Assembly: GCF_000295935.2 (NCBI RefSeq)
Contig: NZ_ALWO02000052.1
Location: 1 to 64,000, forward strand
Origin: Indibacter alkaliphilus LW1
Lineage (GTDB): Bacteria; Bacteroidota; Bacteroidia; Cytophagales; Cyclobacteriaceae
Length of the DNA stretch: 64,000 nt
Direction of reading: 5' to 3'
Shown here piece by piece: positions 24,904 to 33,048 of this stretch. The position numbers were made by a program, and so were the translations under genes. The notes under the pieces were generated by a model, which saw nothing but the letters and a program-made list of their open reading frames with translations, ran no database searches and was not told the DNA's origin. How positions within the stretch are numbered: position 1 is the first letter of the stretch; every line of letters begins with the position of its first letter.

Positions 24904-25635
24904 CTACCTTTCTATCCATTCCCTAAAGTCAGAAGTATTTCCCTGACTACTTATCAACTTTTTCTCAGAACCTACCACCTGTATCGCAAGACTGTTTTTT
25001 CCATATCGCTCCATGCGCAGAATCGCAGCCTTGGAGACCAGTTCTGAGCGGTTGAGGCGGAAAAAAACATCAGGATCCAAATCGGCTGCAAGGTCCTTCA
25101 AGCTGCCAAGTCCCAAAAGATGGCTTTTCCCTTCCCGGTCAATGGCTTTCACAATTCCCCCTTCTGCCAGAAAGTAAGAGATAGATTCCACAGGAAGAAA
25201 ATAGCTGTCCCTAGCGGTATGTACCACTATCCTGCTTCTGTAAGCCGGTTTTTCCGAATTGGATACAGGGCCCTTATGCAACAGCATGAATTTTTTCCAG
25301 GCCTTTTGGAAGCGCTCAAAGGTAAAGGGCTTCAAAAGGTAGTCTATGCCATAACTCTCAAAAGCCTGCATCATATGTGCTTCGTAGGCAGTAGTGAAAA
25401 TTACAGGGGACTTTAAGGCTATCTCCTCATAAATCTCAAAGGCGCTACCGTCCTGCAAGGCAATATCAGACAAGATCAGATCTGCTTTGCCTCCCTTTTC
25501 AAAAAAGACTATGGCTTCCTCCACGGTAGCACATTCTGCAAGCACCCGGGTACTCTCATCCAATTGGTCCAGGTAGCGCTTCAATTTCCTTCGCGCCGGC
25601 AACTCGTCTTCAATGATCAAAATCTCAATGTCCAT
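24904..25635 (-). CDS. LytTR-family response regulator
   Basis: 243 residues. Residues 1-118 are a CheY-like receiver: IEDELPARRK acidic pocket, LILSDIALQDGSAFEIYEEI phospho-acceptor Asp (~56), VIFTTAYEAH Thr and YLLKPF Lys. Residues ~140-240 are a LytTR DNA-binding domain (YFLPVESISYFLAEGGIVKA, FFRLNRSELVSKAAI). It is phosphorylated by the kinase gene it overlaps by 11 bases. It probably controls the gene upstream of the kinase or a nearby locus. Targets are not visible. Confidence 0.9.
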   Translation of the reverse strand: MDIEILIIEDELPARRKLKRYLDQLDESTRVLAECATVEEAIVFFEKGGKADLILSDIALQDGSAFEIYEEIALKSPVIFTTAYEAHMMQAFESYGIDYLLKPFTFERFQKAWKKFMLLHKGPVSNSEKPAYRSRIVVHTARDSYFLPVESISYFLAEGGIVKAIDREGKSHLLGLGSLKDLAADLDPDVFFRLNRSELVSKAAILRMERYGKNSLAIQVVGSEKKLISSQGNTSDFREWIER

Positions 25636-26656
25636 CTTTGAATATTAAAGGTAAGCTAACTTCAAATGTACCTGCACTCTGCTGTATGACTACAGTTGAC
25701 TTACCCAACAATTCAAACTGTGTCTTTAAATTCTGCAAAGCCCTACCCCCACCATTCTTGCCCTGCTTCTTGGGTTTTAGGGTATTGGTCATAATCAGGG
25801 AATTTTCTTCTATTCTCAAGCTGATCTCCACAGGAGCTTGAGCTGTGCCCAGGTTGTGTTCGATGGCATTTTCCAAAAGCAACTGAATGCTCAGGGCAGG
25901 CAAAAGGGCATTTTCAGGAGTATTCCCTTTGATCGAGAAAAGATAAGCTTCCCCATATTTATGTTGCATCAGACTAAAGTATCGAATGGCAAAAGCCAGT
26001 TCATCCCTGAGCTCCACCAGAGGCTTGTCCGAAGACAGCAATACATACCGGTAAATATCCGAAAAATCGTGCAAAAAGGCCGAAGCCTGAACTTGATCCT
26101 CCTCGATCAGCTGGTCAAGCACATTCAGGTTGTTGAATAGAAAGTGTGGGTCAAGCTGTGCTTTGAGCTGGCTCAATTGGCTTTGCATCTGGCTTTTCTC
26201 CAGTTTGGCCAATTTGGTCTTGTCTTCCTGATTTTTCTGAAAATAGTAATGCGCCAAAAAGAAGCCCCCGTACACAAATACATCCATGGTATATTTGATG
26301 TTGGAGCTGGTTAAGGGTCCGGCCTTGAAATTCCGCTCCACTGTGCCAAATGCCAGCGCCACCAGGTAAGAAAGCAGGTTATTGACCAATACATAGATGA
26401 CAAGGGAGATCAAGAATACGGAAACCGCCCTGGATAGGGAAGTTTTGCTGTCAAAGCGATGAATGACAAAGCCGATGATCACAAATAAAATCAGGGCATT
26501 GATCAGCTGACCAATGGCCGCTTCTGGAGTAAAAAGAAACCATTTGACCTCACGCAAAAACAAGTACCTGATCTGAACAGACTCCAGATAGGCGAAGACA
26601 ATGATAAATGCCAAAAAGTATTTGTTGAGGTAAAGCGACGCAAAAAACTTTTTCAT
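25625..26656 (-). CDS. LytS-type sensor histidine kinase
   Basis: 343 residues. Four membrane segments (residues ~12-140), no large extracellular sensor. A coiled-coil linker (EDKTKLAKLEKSQMQSQLSQ) leads to the His_kinase domain with QLDPHFLFNNLNVL (phospho-His ~172) and an HATPase_c end with LLLENAIEHNLG (N box), GGGRALQNLKTQFELL. The signal is probably membrane-borne or cytoplasmic. It partners the LytTR regulator immediately downstream with overlapping ends. Confidence 0.9.
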   Translation of the reverse strand: MKKFFASLYLNKYFLAFIIVFAYLESVQIRYLFLREVKWFLFTPEAAIGQLINALILFVIIGFVIHRFDSKTSLSRAVSVFLISLVIYVLVNNLLSYLVALAFGTVERNFKAGPLTSSNIKYTMDVFVYGGFFLAHYYFQKNQEDKTKLAKLEKSQMQSQLSQLKAQLDPHFLFNNLNVLDQLIEEDQVQASAFLHDFSDIYRYVLLSSDKPLVELRDELAFAIRYFSLMQHKYGEAYLFSIKGNTPENALLPALSIQLLLENAIEHNLGTAQAPVEISLRIEENSLIMTNTLKPKKQGKNGGGRALQNLKTQFELLGKSTVVIQQSAGTFEVSLPLIFKDGH

Positions 26657-26715
26657 AGCAGGAATTGAATGTGTAAAAATAGCCCATTCCTGGAAATGGG
26701 CTAAAAGTAGGGCAA

Positions 26716-27465
26716 TTAGTTTTCCTCTGCCGGAGGAAAGGAGTACAGTACCTCACCTGTTTCGCTGAAAAAGTCCAGCTTGGCCTGATTCTCCTGATCT
26801 ACATAAAACATGGCTCTTGGCATTCCCTGATCATCAAAAAGGAACAAGCCATTGTTTTGACTGCCTGACTTGCCCAGCATGACCCTGGGGGCTCCTCCTA
26901 TCAGTCCTTCTTCTTGATATTCCATCATTTTGGCACGGGCGGCAGAAGGGTCGGTTTTTCTCAACTCCTGTATTTCGGCCATAATTTCCATAGTTTTAAG
27001 CTGGGATTCTTTCTCCGGTCTGTCCATAAATACCAGGCTGCTGCTTACCCTTCTTTTGTCGCCCTGTTTCGCATCTGTGGTCAGCAGCTGCATCACCTGA
27101 TCCCCATCAAATTGGTCAAAAGTCAGAGAAAGACCTGAGCTGTGCCCGTTTTCCGTCAAGGCACCATCGTATATAAAGCCTCCACATTCAATCCCTTCTT
27201 CATTGAAGAAAATCATACCGGAGCGCTTTTTTCTTTCCGCGTTGGTAGGTCTGTCATTGATCTGCGTATCGCCTGTAGGAAATTTGTCCACATTGGTGAT
27301 GATCATTTTGACCGTACCGTCGGCTTCTACGATATTGATGCGCTGCACATCGATCTCTTCGAAATGGTGGTTGCCGTTGTTCTTGAATGCCAGGGTAGCG
27401 AGTAAAACAAGGCCTAGGGCCATTGCGGTCGAAAAACTTCTGAGTACTACTAATTCTCTGTTCAT
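26716..27465 (-). CDS. Exported protein of unknown function upstream of a kinase
   Basis: 249 residues. A hydrophobic N-terminus (AMALGLVLLATLAF, residues ~15-28) acts as a signal or anchor, followed by a mostly beta domain. Two similar segments are notable: GMIFFNEEGIECGGFIYDG and NGLFLFDDQGMPRAMFYVDQ (in each, a hydrophobic strand, then Asp/Glu-rich turn, then Gly). They suggest an internally repeated blade. It reads into the LytS/LytTR pair 59 bases downstream, so it may be a sensor accessory or target. No family recognised. Confidence 0.6.
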   Translation of the reverse strand: MNRELVVLRSFSTAMALGLVLLATLAFKNNGNHHFEEIDVQRINIVEADGTVKMIITNVDKFPTGDTQINDRPTNAERKKRSGMIFFNEEGIECGGFIYDGALTENGHSSGLSLTFDQFDGDQVMQLLTTDAKQGDKRRVSSSLVFMDRPEKESQLKTMEIMAEIQELRKTDPSAARAKMMEYQEEGLIGGAPRVMLGKSGSQNNGLFLFDDQGMPRAMFYVDQENQAKLDFFSETGEVLYSFPPAEEN

Positions 27466-28193
27466 AATTTTTGCCTTTTTGTTTTTAATTCTTGGATAAA
27501 ATTATGCCTGATGCTTTCCATCTCCTCCAGGATTCCGATGAATCAGGGAAAAAAGCAAATGAATGCAGCAAATAGCCGAATAAGCAAGGAAGTGTTGGTT
27601 ATTGGCTTGAGATGTGAGAAAGGTACAAAGTACGATGAACCAAGATGGGTTGGAGTATGGTCAAAGCCTCGTCAATCGTAAATCTTTTAAGACTTAAGAC
27701 GCTAGACAAAAGACATAAGATGGGTTGGAGTATGGAAAAGATTTCTCCTTGTCACCCCGACGAAGGAGGGATCTATTTATCACAATTAATCATAGATTTT
27801 TCACTTCGTTCAAAATGACAAGGTGAAGCCTTCTTGGTGCCTTGGTGTCTTCGTGGCATTAAAAGTTCACGGGAAGACGCTAAGGCGCTAGACATAAGGT
27901 TGGAGTATGGTCAAAGCCTCGTAATTCGTAAATCGTATTTCGTACTTCGTTAATAACAGACTTGAGATATGAGAAAGGTACTAAGTACAAAGTACGAAGA
28001 ACCAAGATGGGTTGGAGTGAGTAATAGGCCTCGTAAATCGTCAATCGTAATTCGTAAATGACAGACCTGAGACATGAGAAAGGTACCATGTACGAAGAAT
28101 CAAGAAGGGTTGGGGAAAGGTTTGTGTCAATAAAAGATTTAGAGCTATGTCCTAAATTCATTAATTTTATAAGATACCAGCCAAAAAATAGTC
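27466..28193. repeat. Word-repeat family W, copies 3-4 (gene-free)
   Basis: No gene. Two to three tandem W units fill 27610-28110: AGAAAGGTACAAAGTACGAT, GGGTTGGAGTATGG, AGACTTAAGACGCTAGAC, GACGCTAAGGCGCTAGAC, GCCTCGTAATTCGTAAATCG and GAGAAAGGTACTAAGTACAA. A GTCACCCCGACGAAGGAGGG element is embedded at ~27752. The tail-sheath gene begins soon after, with no promoter seen. Confidence 0.85.
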
Positions 28194-29609
28194 ATGGCCA
28201 AGTCAAATATTTTTCAGCACCGCAAGTACCAACAGCCAGGAGTGTATATAGAAGAAGTCTCTGCTGCTCCAAAATCCATCGCGGAAGTAGAAACAGCCAT
28301 TCCTGTTTTTATTGGTTATACCGAAAAAGCAGGAGCTCAGTCAGGCTCTGACTTGAAAGGTGTGGCCAAACGCATATCCTCCATGCAGGAATACAGTACA
28401 TTTTTTGGATCTCCCGGAAAGGAACAAGGGATTTCCCTACGGGTTAGTCAAACAAGCCCTCTAGCTTATTCCATTCAGGCCCAGATCAATAATCCTGAAT
28501 CCTCTCTGTTTTATTATGCTGTTCAGGCCTTTTTTGCCAACGGAGGGAAGAGCTGTTTCGTCATTTCAGTAGGGAAATCCGGTCAAACTCCCCTTTTGGA
28601 AGATTTCAGAAAAGGGTTACAAGCAAGCGCAAAAGAAGAAGGAATGACCACGCTTTGTTTCCCGGATGCTGTTGGTTTGCTTAGCGAAAAAGACTATTAC
28701 CAACTTATGGGAGAGGCGATGTTGCAGTGCAATAGCCTAAGAAATCGGTTTTTGCTGGTAGACCTGCACAGTCCTGTTGCTGATAAGCTTCAGACCCTTA
28801 GCCGTTTTAGAAATGGGCTTACCCAAAATATGGGAAGGTCTTTTGCCGCAGCATATTATCCCTATTTGGTAAGTCAATTGGAGTATGTGTACAGACCGGA
28901 AGACGTCGCTGTTCATATTTCCAATAGCCGGTTTCGGAGCAAGAATATTTCCATAAGTTTGGCCGAGCTCCAATCTCAGCATGTAAAAATGTATACAGAG
29001 TGTCTAGCCGCCATCAAAAGAACGCTCAGACCTGTGCTGCCTCCTTCCCCATTTTTGGCAGCCGTATACGCCTCTACAGACAGACAGCATGGGGTTTGGA
29101 AAGCTCCGGCCAATGTTAATTTGCAGGCTGTGCAGGGATTATCAACCCATATCACCAATCAGGAACAGGAGGTTTTTAATGTGGATGCAGTGGAGGGGAA
29201 GTCTGTCAACGTCATCAGGGAATTTTCCGGCAGGGGCTTTTTGGTCTGGGGAGCACGTACCTTGGCCGGAAATGACAATGAATGGAGATATGTGCCTGTC
29301 AGAAGATTGATTGTCATGATAGAAACTTCTATCAATGAGTATTTGAAAACCTTGGTTTTTGAACCTAATGACAACAATCTCTGGTCAAAAGTCAGGTCAG
29401 TTACAGAGAATTTTTTGCAGGAGTTGTGGAGAAAAGGGGCTTTGAGAGGTGAAAAAGTGGATCAGGCCTTTTTCGTCAGGGTTGGGCTTGGGCAGACTAT
29501 GAGTTCACAGGATATTTTGGAGAAAAGAATGGTGGTTGAAATCGGACTGGCAGCTGTTCGCCCGGCAGAGTTTATCATTCTCAGGATAGTCAAAAAATTG
29601 GAGAATTGA
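28194..29609 (+). CDS. Contractile-tail sheath protein, orphan
   Basis: 471 residues of the phage tail sheath family. The N-terminus has YQQPGVYIEEVSAAPKSIAE and ETAIPVFIGYTEKAG, the usual sheath start. The C-terminus has VPVRRLIVMIETSINEYLKT, FEPNDNNLWSKVRSVTENFL and a final FVRVGLG, typical of the sheath's conserved C-terminal domain. Sheath subunits polymerise around a tube and contract in phages and in extracellular contractile injection systems. No tube, baseplate, spike or terminase gene is adjacent. It may be a relic, a domesticated protein, or complement a locus elsewhere. Confidence 0.85.
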   Translation: MAKSNIFQHRKYQQPGVYIEEVSAAPKSIAEVETAIPVFIGYTEKAGAQSGSDLKGVAKRISSMQEYSTFFGSPGKEQGISLRVSQTSPLAYSIQAQINNPESSLFYYAVQAFFANGGKSCFVISVGKSGQTPLLEDFRKGLQASAKEEGMTTLCFPDAVGLLSEKDYYQLMGEAMLQCNSLRNRFLLVDLHSPVADKLQTLSRFRNGLTQNMGRSFAAAYYPYLVSQLEYVYRPEDVAVHISNSRFRSKNISISLAELQSQHVKMYTECLAAIKRTLRPVLPPSPFLAAVYASTDRQHGVWKAPANVNLQAVQGLSTHITNQEQEVFNVDAVEGKSVNVIREFSGRGFLVWGARTLAGNDNEWRYVPVRRLIVMIETSINEYLKTLVFEPNDNNLWSKVRSVTENFLQELWRKGALRGEKVDQAFFVRVGLGQTMSSQDILEKRMVVEIGLAAVRPAEFIILRIVKKLEN

Positions 29610-29740
29610 TGTTTTTTAATTTGAAAAAAAATTTTAAATGTTTACAGCCATAGAAAAGATTAACTTTTTTTACTTAAAAATTAACATTGCGCAACAGAAA
29701 AGAAAAAACCTGCGTCTTGGTTAAAACTCTTTCAAAGTCT

Positions 29741-30145
29741 ATGAAAAAGCTATACCTTTTTTTCATCCTTTTGTTTTCATTGTCCTCCTGCATGGACCAA
29801 AACAATATGGAATTATTAGAAGGACAGTTTCCGCTTGGCGTTTGGACTGATTTACGTTATGAGCAGGAGGCATTGGTATTGAATAGGAGTGAAGAGCTTA
29901 AAAAGAATACCATGGGATATGTTTTTAAGGCTAATGGCACATTAATCGTCAGGGATTTAGCTGGCTGGTGTGGGACCCCTCCTATCATTACAGATGATTA
30001 TTCAGGAAAATGGAGGCTTCAAGGAAATATTCTCAAAATTGAAAGACAATATTGGGGAGGCTCTTTTATTCAACAGTGGGAAATCCTGGAAGCGGGTTCC
30101 CAACAAGCCACCATCAAATTGATAGAATCAGAATCAAGAAATTAA
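29741..30145 (+). CDS. Lipocalin-like lipoprotein 1
   Basis: 134 residues from the ATG at 29741, chosen because it gives a clean lipoprotein signal (LFFILLFSLSSC, Cys ~15). The mature part is beta-rich: FPLGVWTDLRYE, GYVFKANGTLIVRDLAG, YSGKWRLQGNILKIERQYWG. This fits a small lipocalin-like domain of the kind common in Bacteroidota lipoproteins. It is followed after 24 bases by a gene of the same general type. Function unknown. Confidence 0.6.
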   Translation: MKKLYLFFILLFSLSSCMDQNNMELLEGQFPLGVWTDLRYEQEALVLNRSEELKKNTMGYVFKANGTLIVRDLAGWCGTPPIITDDYSGKWRLQGNILKIERQYWGGSFIQQWEILEAGSQQATIKLIESESRN

Positions 30146-30169
30146 TTGTTTTCAAATAAATTAGAACCA

Positions 30170-30667
30170 ATGAAAAAGTCTTTGACAAGTATGATTTTCC
30201 TTTTTTTGATTTTCTCTTGCGTAGATTATCAAGAAGAGTTTTCTGCCAGATATCTCGAAGGGGAATGGGTTAATGAACTGGTAAATGATTATGAAACGCT
30301 GGAAAATATTCTTGTTTTCCAGATGAATGGCACCTACGAATCATTTTTTATCAGGAAAGAAAACAGTGAAGGTTTTGCACCGGGCATTGTTGGGTATTAC
30401 CAGGGAAAATATTCAGTCATGGAAGACAAGCTTACTTTTTCTGAAAGGAGGTATTTTTACCCTGAAGATTTCGAGAATCCACCTGCTTCACCTGATGAGT
30501 TGTTAGAGCAAAATAGCTTTCCAATGGTAAACCAAAATGCCAGCCTGGCTTTTGAGAACAACAATAAAGTAATGGTGTTGGTATTCGAATGTGTTGATTT
30601 TCACACAGGGACCCTATCCATGTGTCTTGAACCGGAGCCTGCTTATTATGATAAAGTGGAGGAATAA
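30170..30667 (+). CDS. Lipocalin-like lipoprotein 2
   Basis: 165 residues from the ATG at 30170, an eight-codon-shorter form than the longest frame, giving the signal MIFLFLIFSC (Cys ~17). The mature part has LEGEWVNELVNDYE, VFQMNGTYESFFIR and GYYQGKYSVMEDKLTFSE, the same layout as the gene before it, so the two may be ancient duplicates. Likely co-transcribed. Function unknown. Confidence 0.6.
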   Translation: MKKSLTSMIFLFLIFSCVDYQEEFSARYLEGEWVNELVNDYETLENILVFQMNGTYESFFIRKENSEGFAPGIVGYYQGKYSVMEDKLTFSERRYFYPEDFENPPASPDELLEQNSFPMVNQNASLAFENNNKVMVLVFECVDFHTGTLSMCLEPEPAYYDKVEE

Positions 30668-30732
30668 GTTAAAAAGGAGATAGAGACTCATCCTAAAAAT
30701 CTTTAAGCTTCTCTTCGTTCCAGCGAGCCCCC

Positions 30733-31155
30733 TTACTCCACGGCCTTCACATTTACCTCAATATTCCCACTTACAGCTTTAGAGTACATACAATGTTTAT
30801 TCGCCAGTTCTGCCAGTTTTTGTGTCTCCTCCACAGAAGCAGCCTGAGGAATTTTGACCAAAATATCAGCAGCCAACCCATAACCACCATTTTCTGATTC
30901 GCCGGAATGGACCTGAACACTGATTTTAGCATCTTCAGTACTTACCCTTTTAGATACAGCAGCCAGTGCTCCTGCAAAACAAGAAGACCAGGCAGCAGCA
31001 AAAAGTTGTTCAGGATTGGTCTTACCTCCGGCACCTCCAATTTCCTTAGGCATGGCCAGTGATAATTCCAGGAGGCCATCATCTGTTTTTACTTGTCCGT
31101 TTCTTCCTCCTGTATTGGTGGCTGTGGCAGTGTAACTCTTGTTTATTTTTTCCAT
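30733..31155 (-). CDS. ohr: Organic hydroperoxide resistance protein (OsmC/Ohr)
   Basis: 140 residues. OsmC-family peroxidase of the Ohr subgroup. It reduces organic hydroperoxides with two cysteines: GGKTNPEQLFAAAWSSCFAG (peroxidatic Cys ~60) and LANKHCMYSKAVSGN (resolving Cys ~124). Length is typical. It starts 3 bases after the stop of the upstream MarR-family gene, so they are one operon. Confidence 0.9.
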   Translation of the reverse strand: MEKINKSYTATATNTGGRNGQVKTDDGLLELSLAMPKEIGGAGGKTNPEQLFAAAWSSCFAGALAAVSKRVSTEDAKISVQVHSGESENGGYGLAADILVKIPQAASVEETQKLAELANKHCMYSKAVSGNIEVNVKAVE

Positions 31156-31158
31156 GCT

Positions 31159-31584
31159 TTATGCGGGATTAAATTCAGCGATTAATTTTTCCATTAGAAC
31201 TTTCAATTGAGAAACATCCTTCTCCTCCCAATTGTTGAAAAACTCATCTGCTTTTTCAGCAACTTTAGCTGCTTTGGATTGAAGTGCACTTCCCGGGTAA
31301 GTCAACTCTATCTCTACCCTTCTCTCATCTTCTTCTGATCTTACCCTTTTGATAAGATGGGCAGCCTCCAATCTTTTCAATAGTGGCGTCAATGTTCCGG
31401 AATCAAGCTGTAGTTTTTGACCAATTTCGGAAACCATCTGACCGTCCTTTTCCCACAAAACCAACATCACCAGGTATTGTGGATAAGTAAGCCCAATTTC
31501 TGCCAAAGGCTCCCTGTAAGCTTGGGAAAAAAGCCTTGAGGCCACATAGAAAGGAAAACTCAGATCATCTGATAGGTTGGCCAT
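31159..31584 (-). CDS. OhrR-like MarR regulator without cysteine
   Basis: 141 residues, MarR-family winged helix. GLTYPQYLVMLVLWEKDG and LDSGTLTPLLKRLEAAHLIK are the hallmark dimer/HTH and recognition segments of OhrR, and EDERRVEIELT is the wing. The N-terminal motif that carries the peroxide-sensing Cys in OhrR (LCFALY-type) is LSFPFY here, so the Cys is a Ser (AGT codon). No Cys occurs elsewhere in the protein. It forms an operon with ohr. Either it is not a peroxide sensor or it uses another signal. Confidence 0.85.
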   Translation of the reverse strand: MANLSDDLSFPFYVASRLFSQAYREPLAEIGLTYPQYLVMLVLWEKDGQMVSEIGQKLQLDSGTLTPLLKRLEAAHLIKRVRSEEDERRVEIELTYPGSALQSKAAKVAEKADEFFNNWEEKDVSQLKVLMEKLIAEFNPA

Positions 31585-31590
31585 AAGCGT

Positions 31591-31612
31591 TTAACTGTTT
31601 GTGAACAATTAA
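31591..31612. promoter_or_regulatory. Putative OhrR-type operator
   Basis: TTAACTGTT-TGTG-AACAATTAA is a near-perfect inverted repeat (8 of 9 bases) just 6 bases upstream of the MarR gene's start codon, where autoregulation is usual. A second palindrome ATTAAATTTAAT lies at its right edge. Confidence 0.45.
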
Positions 31613-31639
31613 ATTTAATCAAAAGTATTTAAAACAAGA

Positions 31640-31832
31640 AGCAAGATTAGAGAAAGGTACCAAGTACGAAGAAAATAATAGTTTCTCGCGTCGCTCGCAA
31701 CGGTAACGCAACGCTCGCGATGGAGGAAAAAGGGTTCACGCGAAGACGCAAAGGCGCTTGACATAAGGTTGGAGTATGAATTAGGCCTCGTAAATCTTAA
31801 ATCTTAAATCTTAAATCTTATATCATCTATCC
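31640..31832. repeat. Word-repeat family W, copy 5
   Basis: Contains AGAAAGGTACCAAGTACGAA, TTCTCGCGTCGCTCGCAACG, GGTTCACGCGAAGACGCAAA, ATAAGGTTGGAGTATGAAT and TCGTAAATCTTAAATCTTAA. Ends next to the stop of the thioredoxin lipoprotein gene. Confidence 0.8.
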
Positions 31833-31837
31833 TCCTA

Positions 31838-33037
31838 TCAATAATACCTCCCAATCATAGGATGGTCCACAATAGCCCTTTTTAATTCCAAAGCTTTGAT
31901 TTCTCCCATGACTTTATGGGCAATATTTCCCCCCGGTTCGATCAACAGTGTAATGGGGAGACTCCCGTCCCAATCCTTTCCTACTACATCGATTACTGCA
32001 TATTTATCTTCAGTATCTATCAAGTAGTTGGGTACTGCTGAGTACTTGCTTTTGAGGAATTTCAGGACTTTTTCTTCCTGATTGGGATTGTCCATGCTGA
32101 GGCTGACAAACTGGAAGTCCCTGTCTCCATACATGCGTTGGATTTCTATAAATTCAGGATATTCTACGATACATGGCCCACACCAGGTAGCCCAAAAATT
32201 GATCAATAACAATTCATCCGTTTCGTTTTTGAGCAACTCGGCTAATCCTTCTGGAGAGATTTTTTCCAATTCTACCGGCTTCTTCATCCATTCCTCGTTG
32301 GTCTTTTTGGTGTATTCATTTTTCCAGGCCCATTTGGTAGAGCAACCAAAGGCGGGAGTAATTGCCTTATCTTCGGCCAATGCTTCTCCTGCCAAAGTTT
32401 TATCAATGGCATTTCTCAAATCCTCTGCATTTGCCGTCCCGGGTTTTTCGGAAGCATCCAATCTTCCCGAATAGCTCAGTTTTCTTTCTTTGTCAAAAAC
32501 AAATACATGGGGAGTAGCTGTAGGACCATAGGCCAAAGAATATTCATGGATATCTCCATCGTAGAGATAAGGGAAGTTGTAATTCATGTCTTCATACCGG
32601 ATTTGCATGGCCTCAAAATCATCACTGAGGTCTGTATAGCCTAGCTCTTCCGGAAGAAGACCAATGGGACTGTTTGGTGAAATGGCAACAAATGCTACTT
32701 TCTTGCTTTTGTAATCATCTACTACATCGATAAACCGCTCTTCATAGGCTTGAGCTGTTGGGCAGTGATTGCAGGTAAAATTGATCACCAAGACATCCGC
32801 ATCTTCAAAATCATCTATGGAAACGAATTTTCCATCTACATTGGGCAACCTGAAATAAGGAGCCTTGTCACCAATGGCCAATTTGGGAACCTCCTGCTCT
32901 TCAAGTTCCTGCGGATTGGGCACGAAGGTTTCCGCATCCTCATAGGCGCTTGAGTCTTTTTTTTCTTCCTGTGATCCACATGCAAAAAGCAATGTGGATA
33001 AACTTAAAATGGTGATGGATAGATTGAATCTGTTCAT
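31838..33037 (-). CDS. Lipoprotein with two thioredoxin-fold domains
   Basis: 399 residues from the ATG at 33037, which gives a lipoprotein signal (STLLFACGS, Cys ~20). Domain 1 (~55-235) is AhpC/Redoxin-like with NFTCNHCPTAQAYEERF (CNHC). Domain 2 (~265-395) is TlpA-like with NFWATWCGPCIVEYPEF (CGPC) and a cis-Pro at SLPITLLIEPGG. Domain 1 and 2 have different active sites, so they may act on separate partners or relay electrons. It follows the rhamnosidase gene by 11 bases, hence the same operon, although the tie to glycan breakdown is unclear. Confidence 0.85.
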   Translation of the reverse strand: MNRFNLSITILSLSTLLFACGSQEEKKDSSAYEDAETFVPNPQELEEQEVPKLAIGDKAPYFRLPNVDGKFVSIDDFEDADVLVINFTCNHCPTAQAYEERFIDVVDDYKSKKVAFVAISPNSPIGLLPEELGYTDLSDDFEAMQIRYEDMNYNFPYLYDGDIHEYSLAYGPTATPHVFVFDKERKLSYSGRLDASEKPGTANAEDLRNAIDKTLAGEALAEDKAITPAFGCSTKWAWKNEYTKKTNEEWMKKPVELEKISPEGLAELLKNETDELLLINFWATWCGPCIVEYPEFIEIQRMYGDRDFQFVSLSMDNPNQEEKVLKFLKSKYSAVPNYLIDTEDKYAVIDVVGKDWDGSLPITLLIEPGGNIAHKVMGEIKALELKRAIVDHPMIGRYY

Positions 33038-33048
33038 AATTGTAGGGT

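Noticed and set aside
28194-29609. Evidence for a prophage or complete injection system
   Set aside because: Only the sheath is recognised. No tube, baseplate, capsid, terminase, lysis or integrase gene lies in the window.
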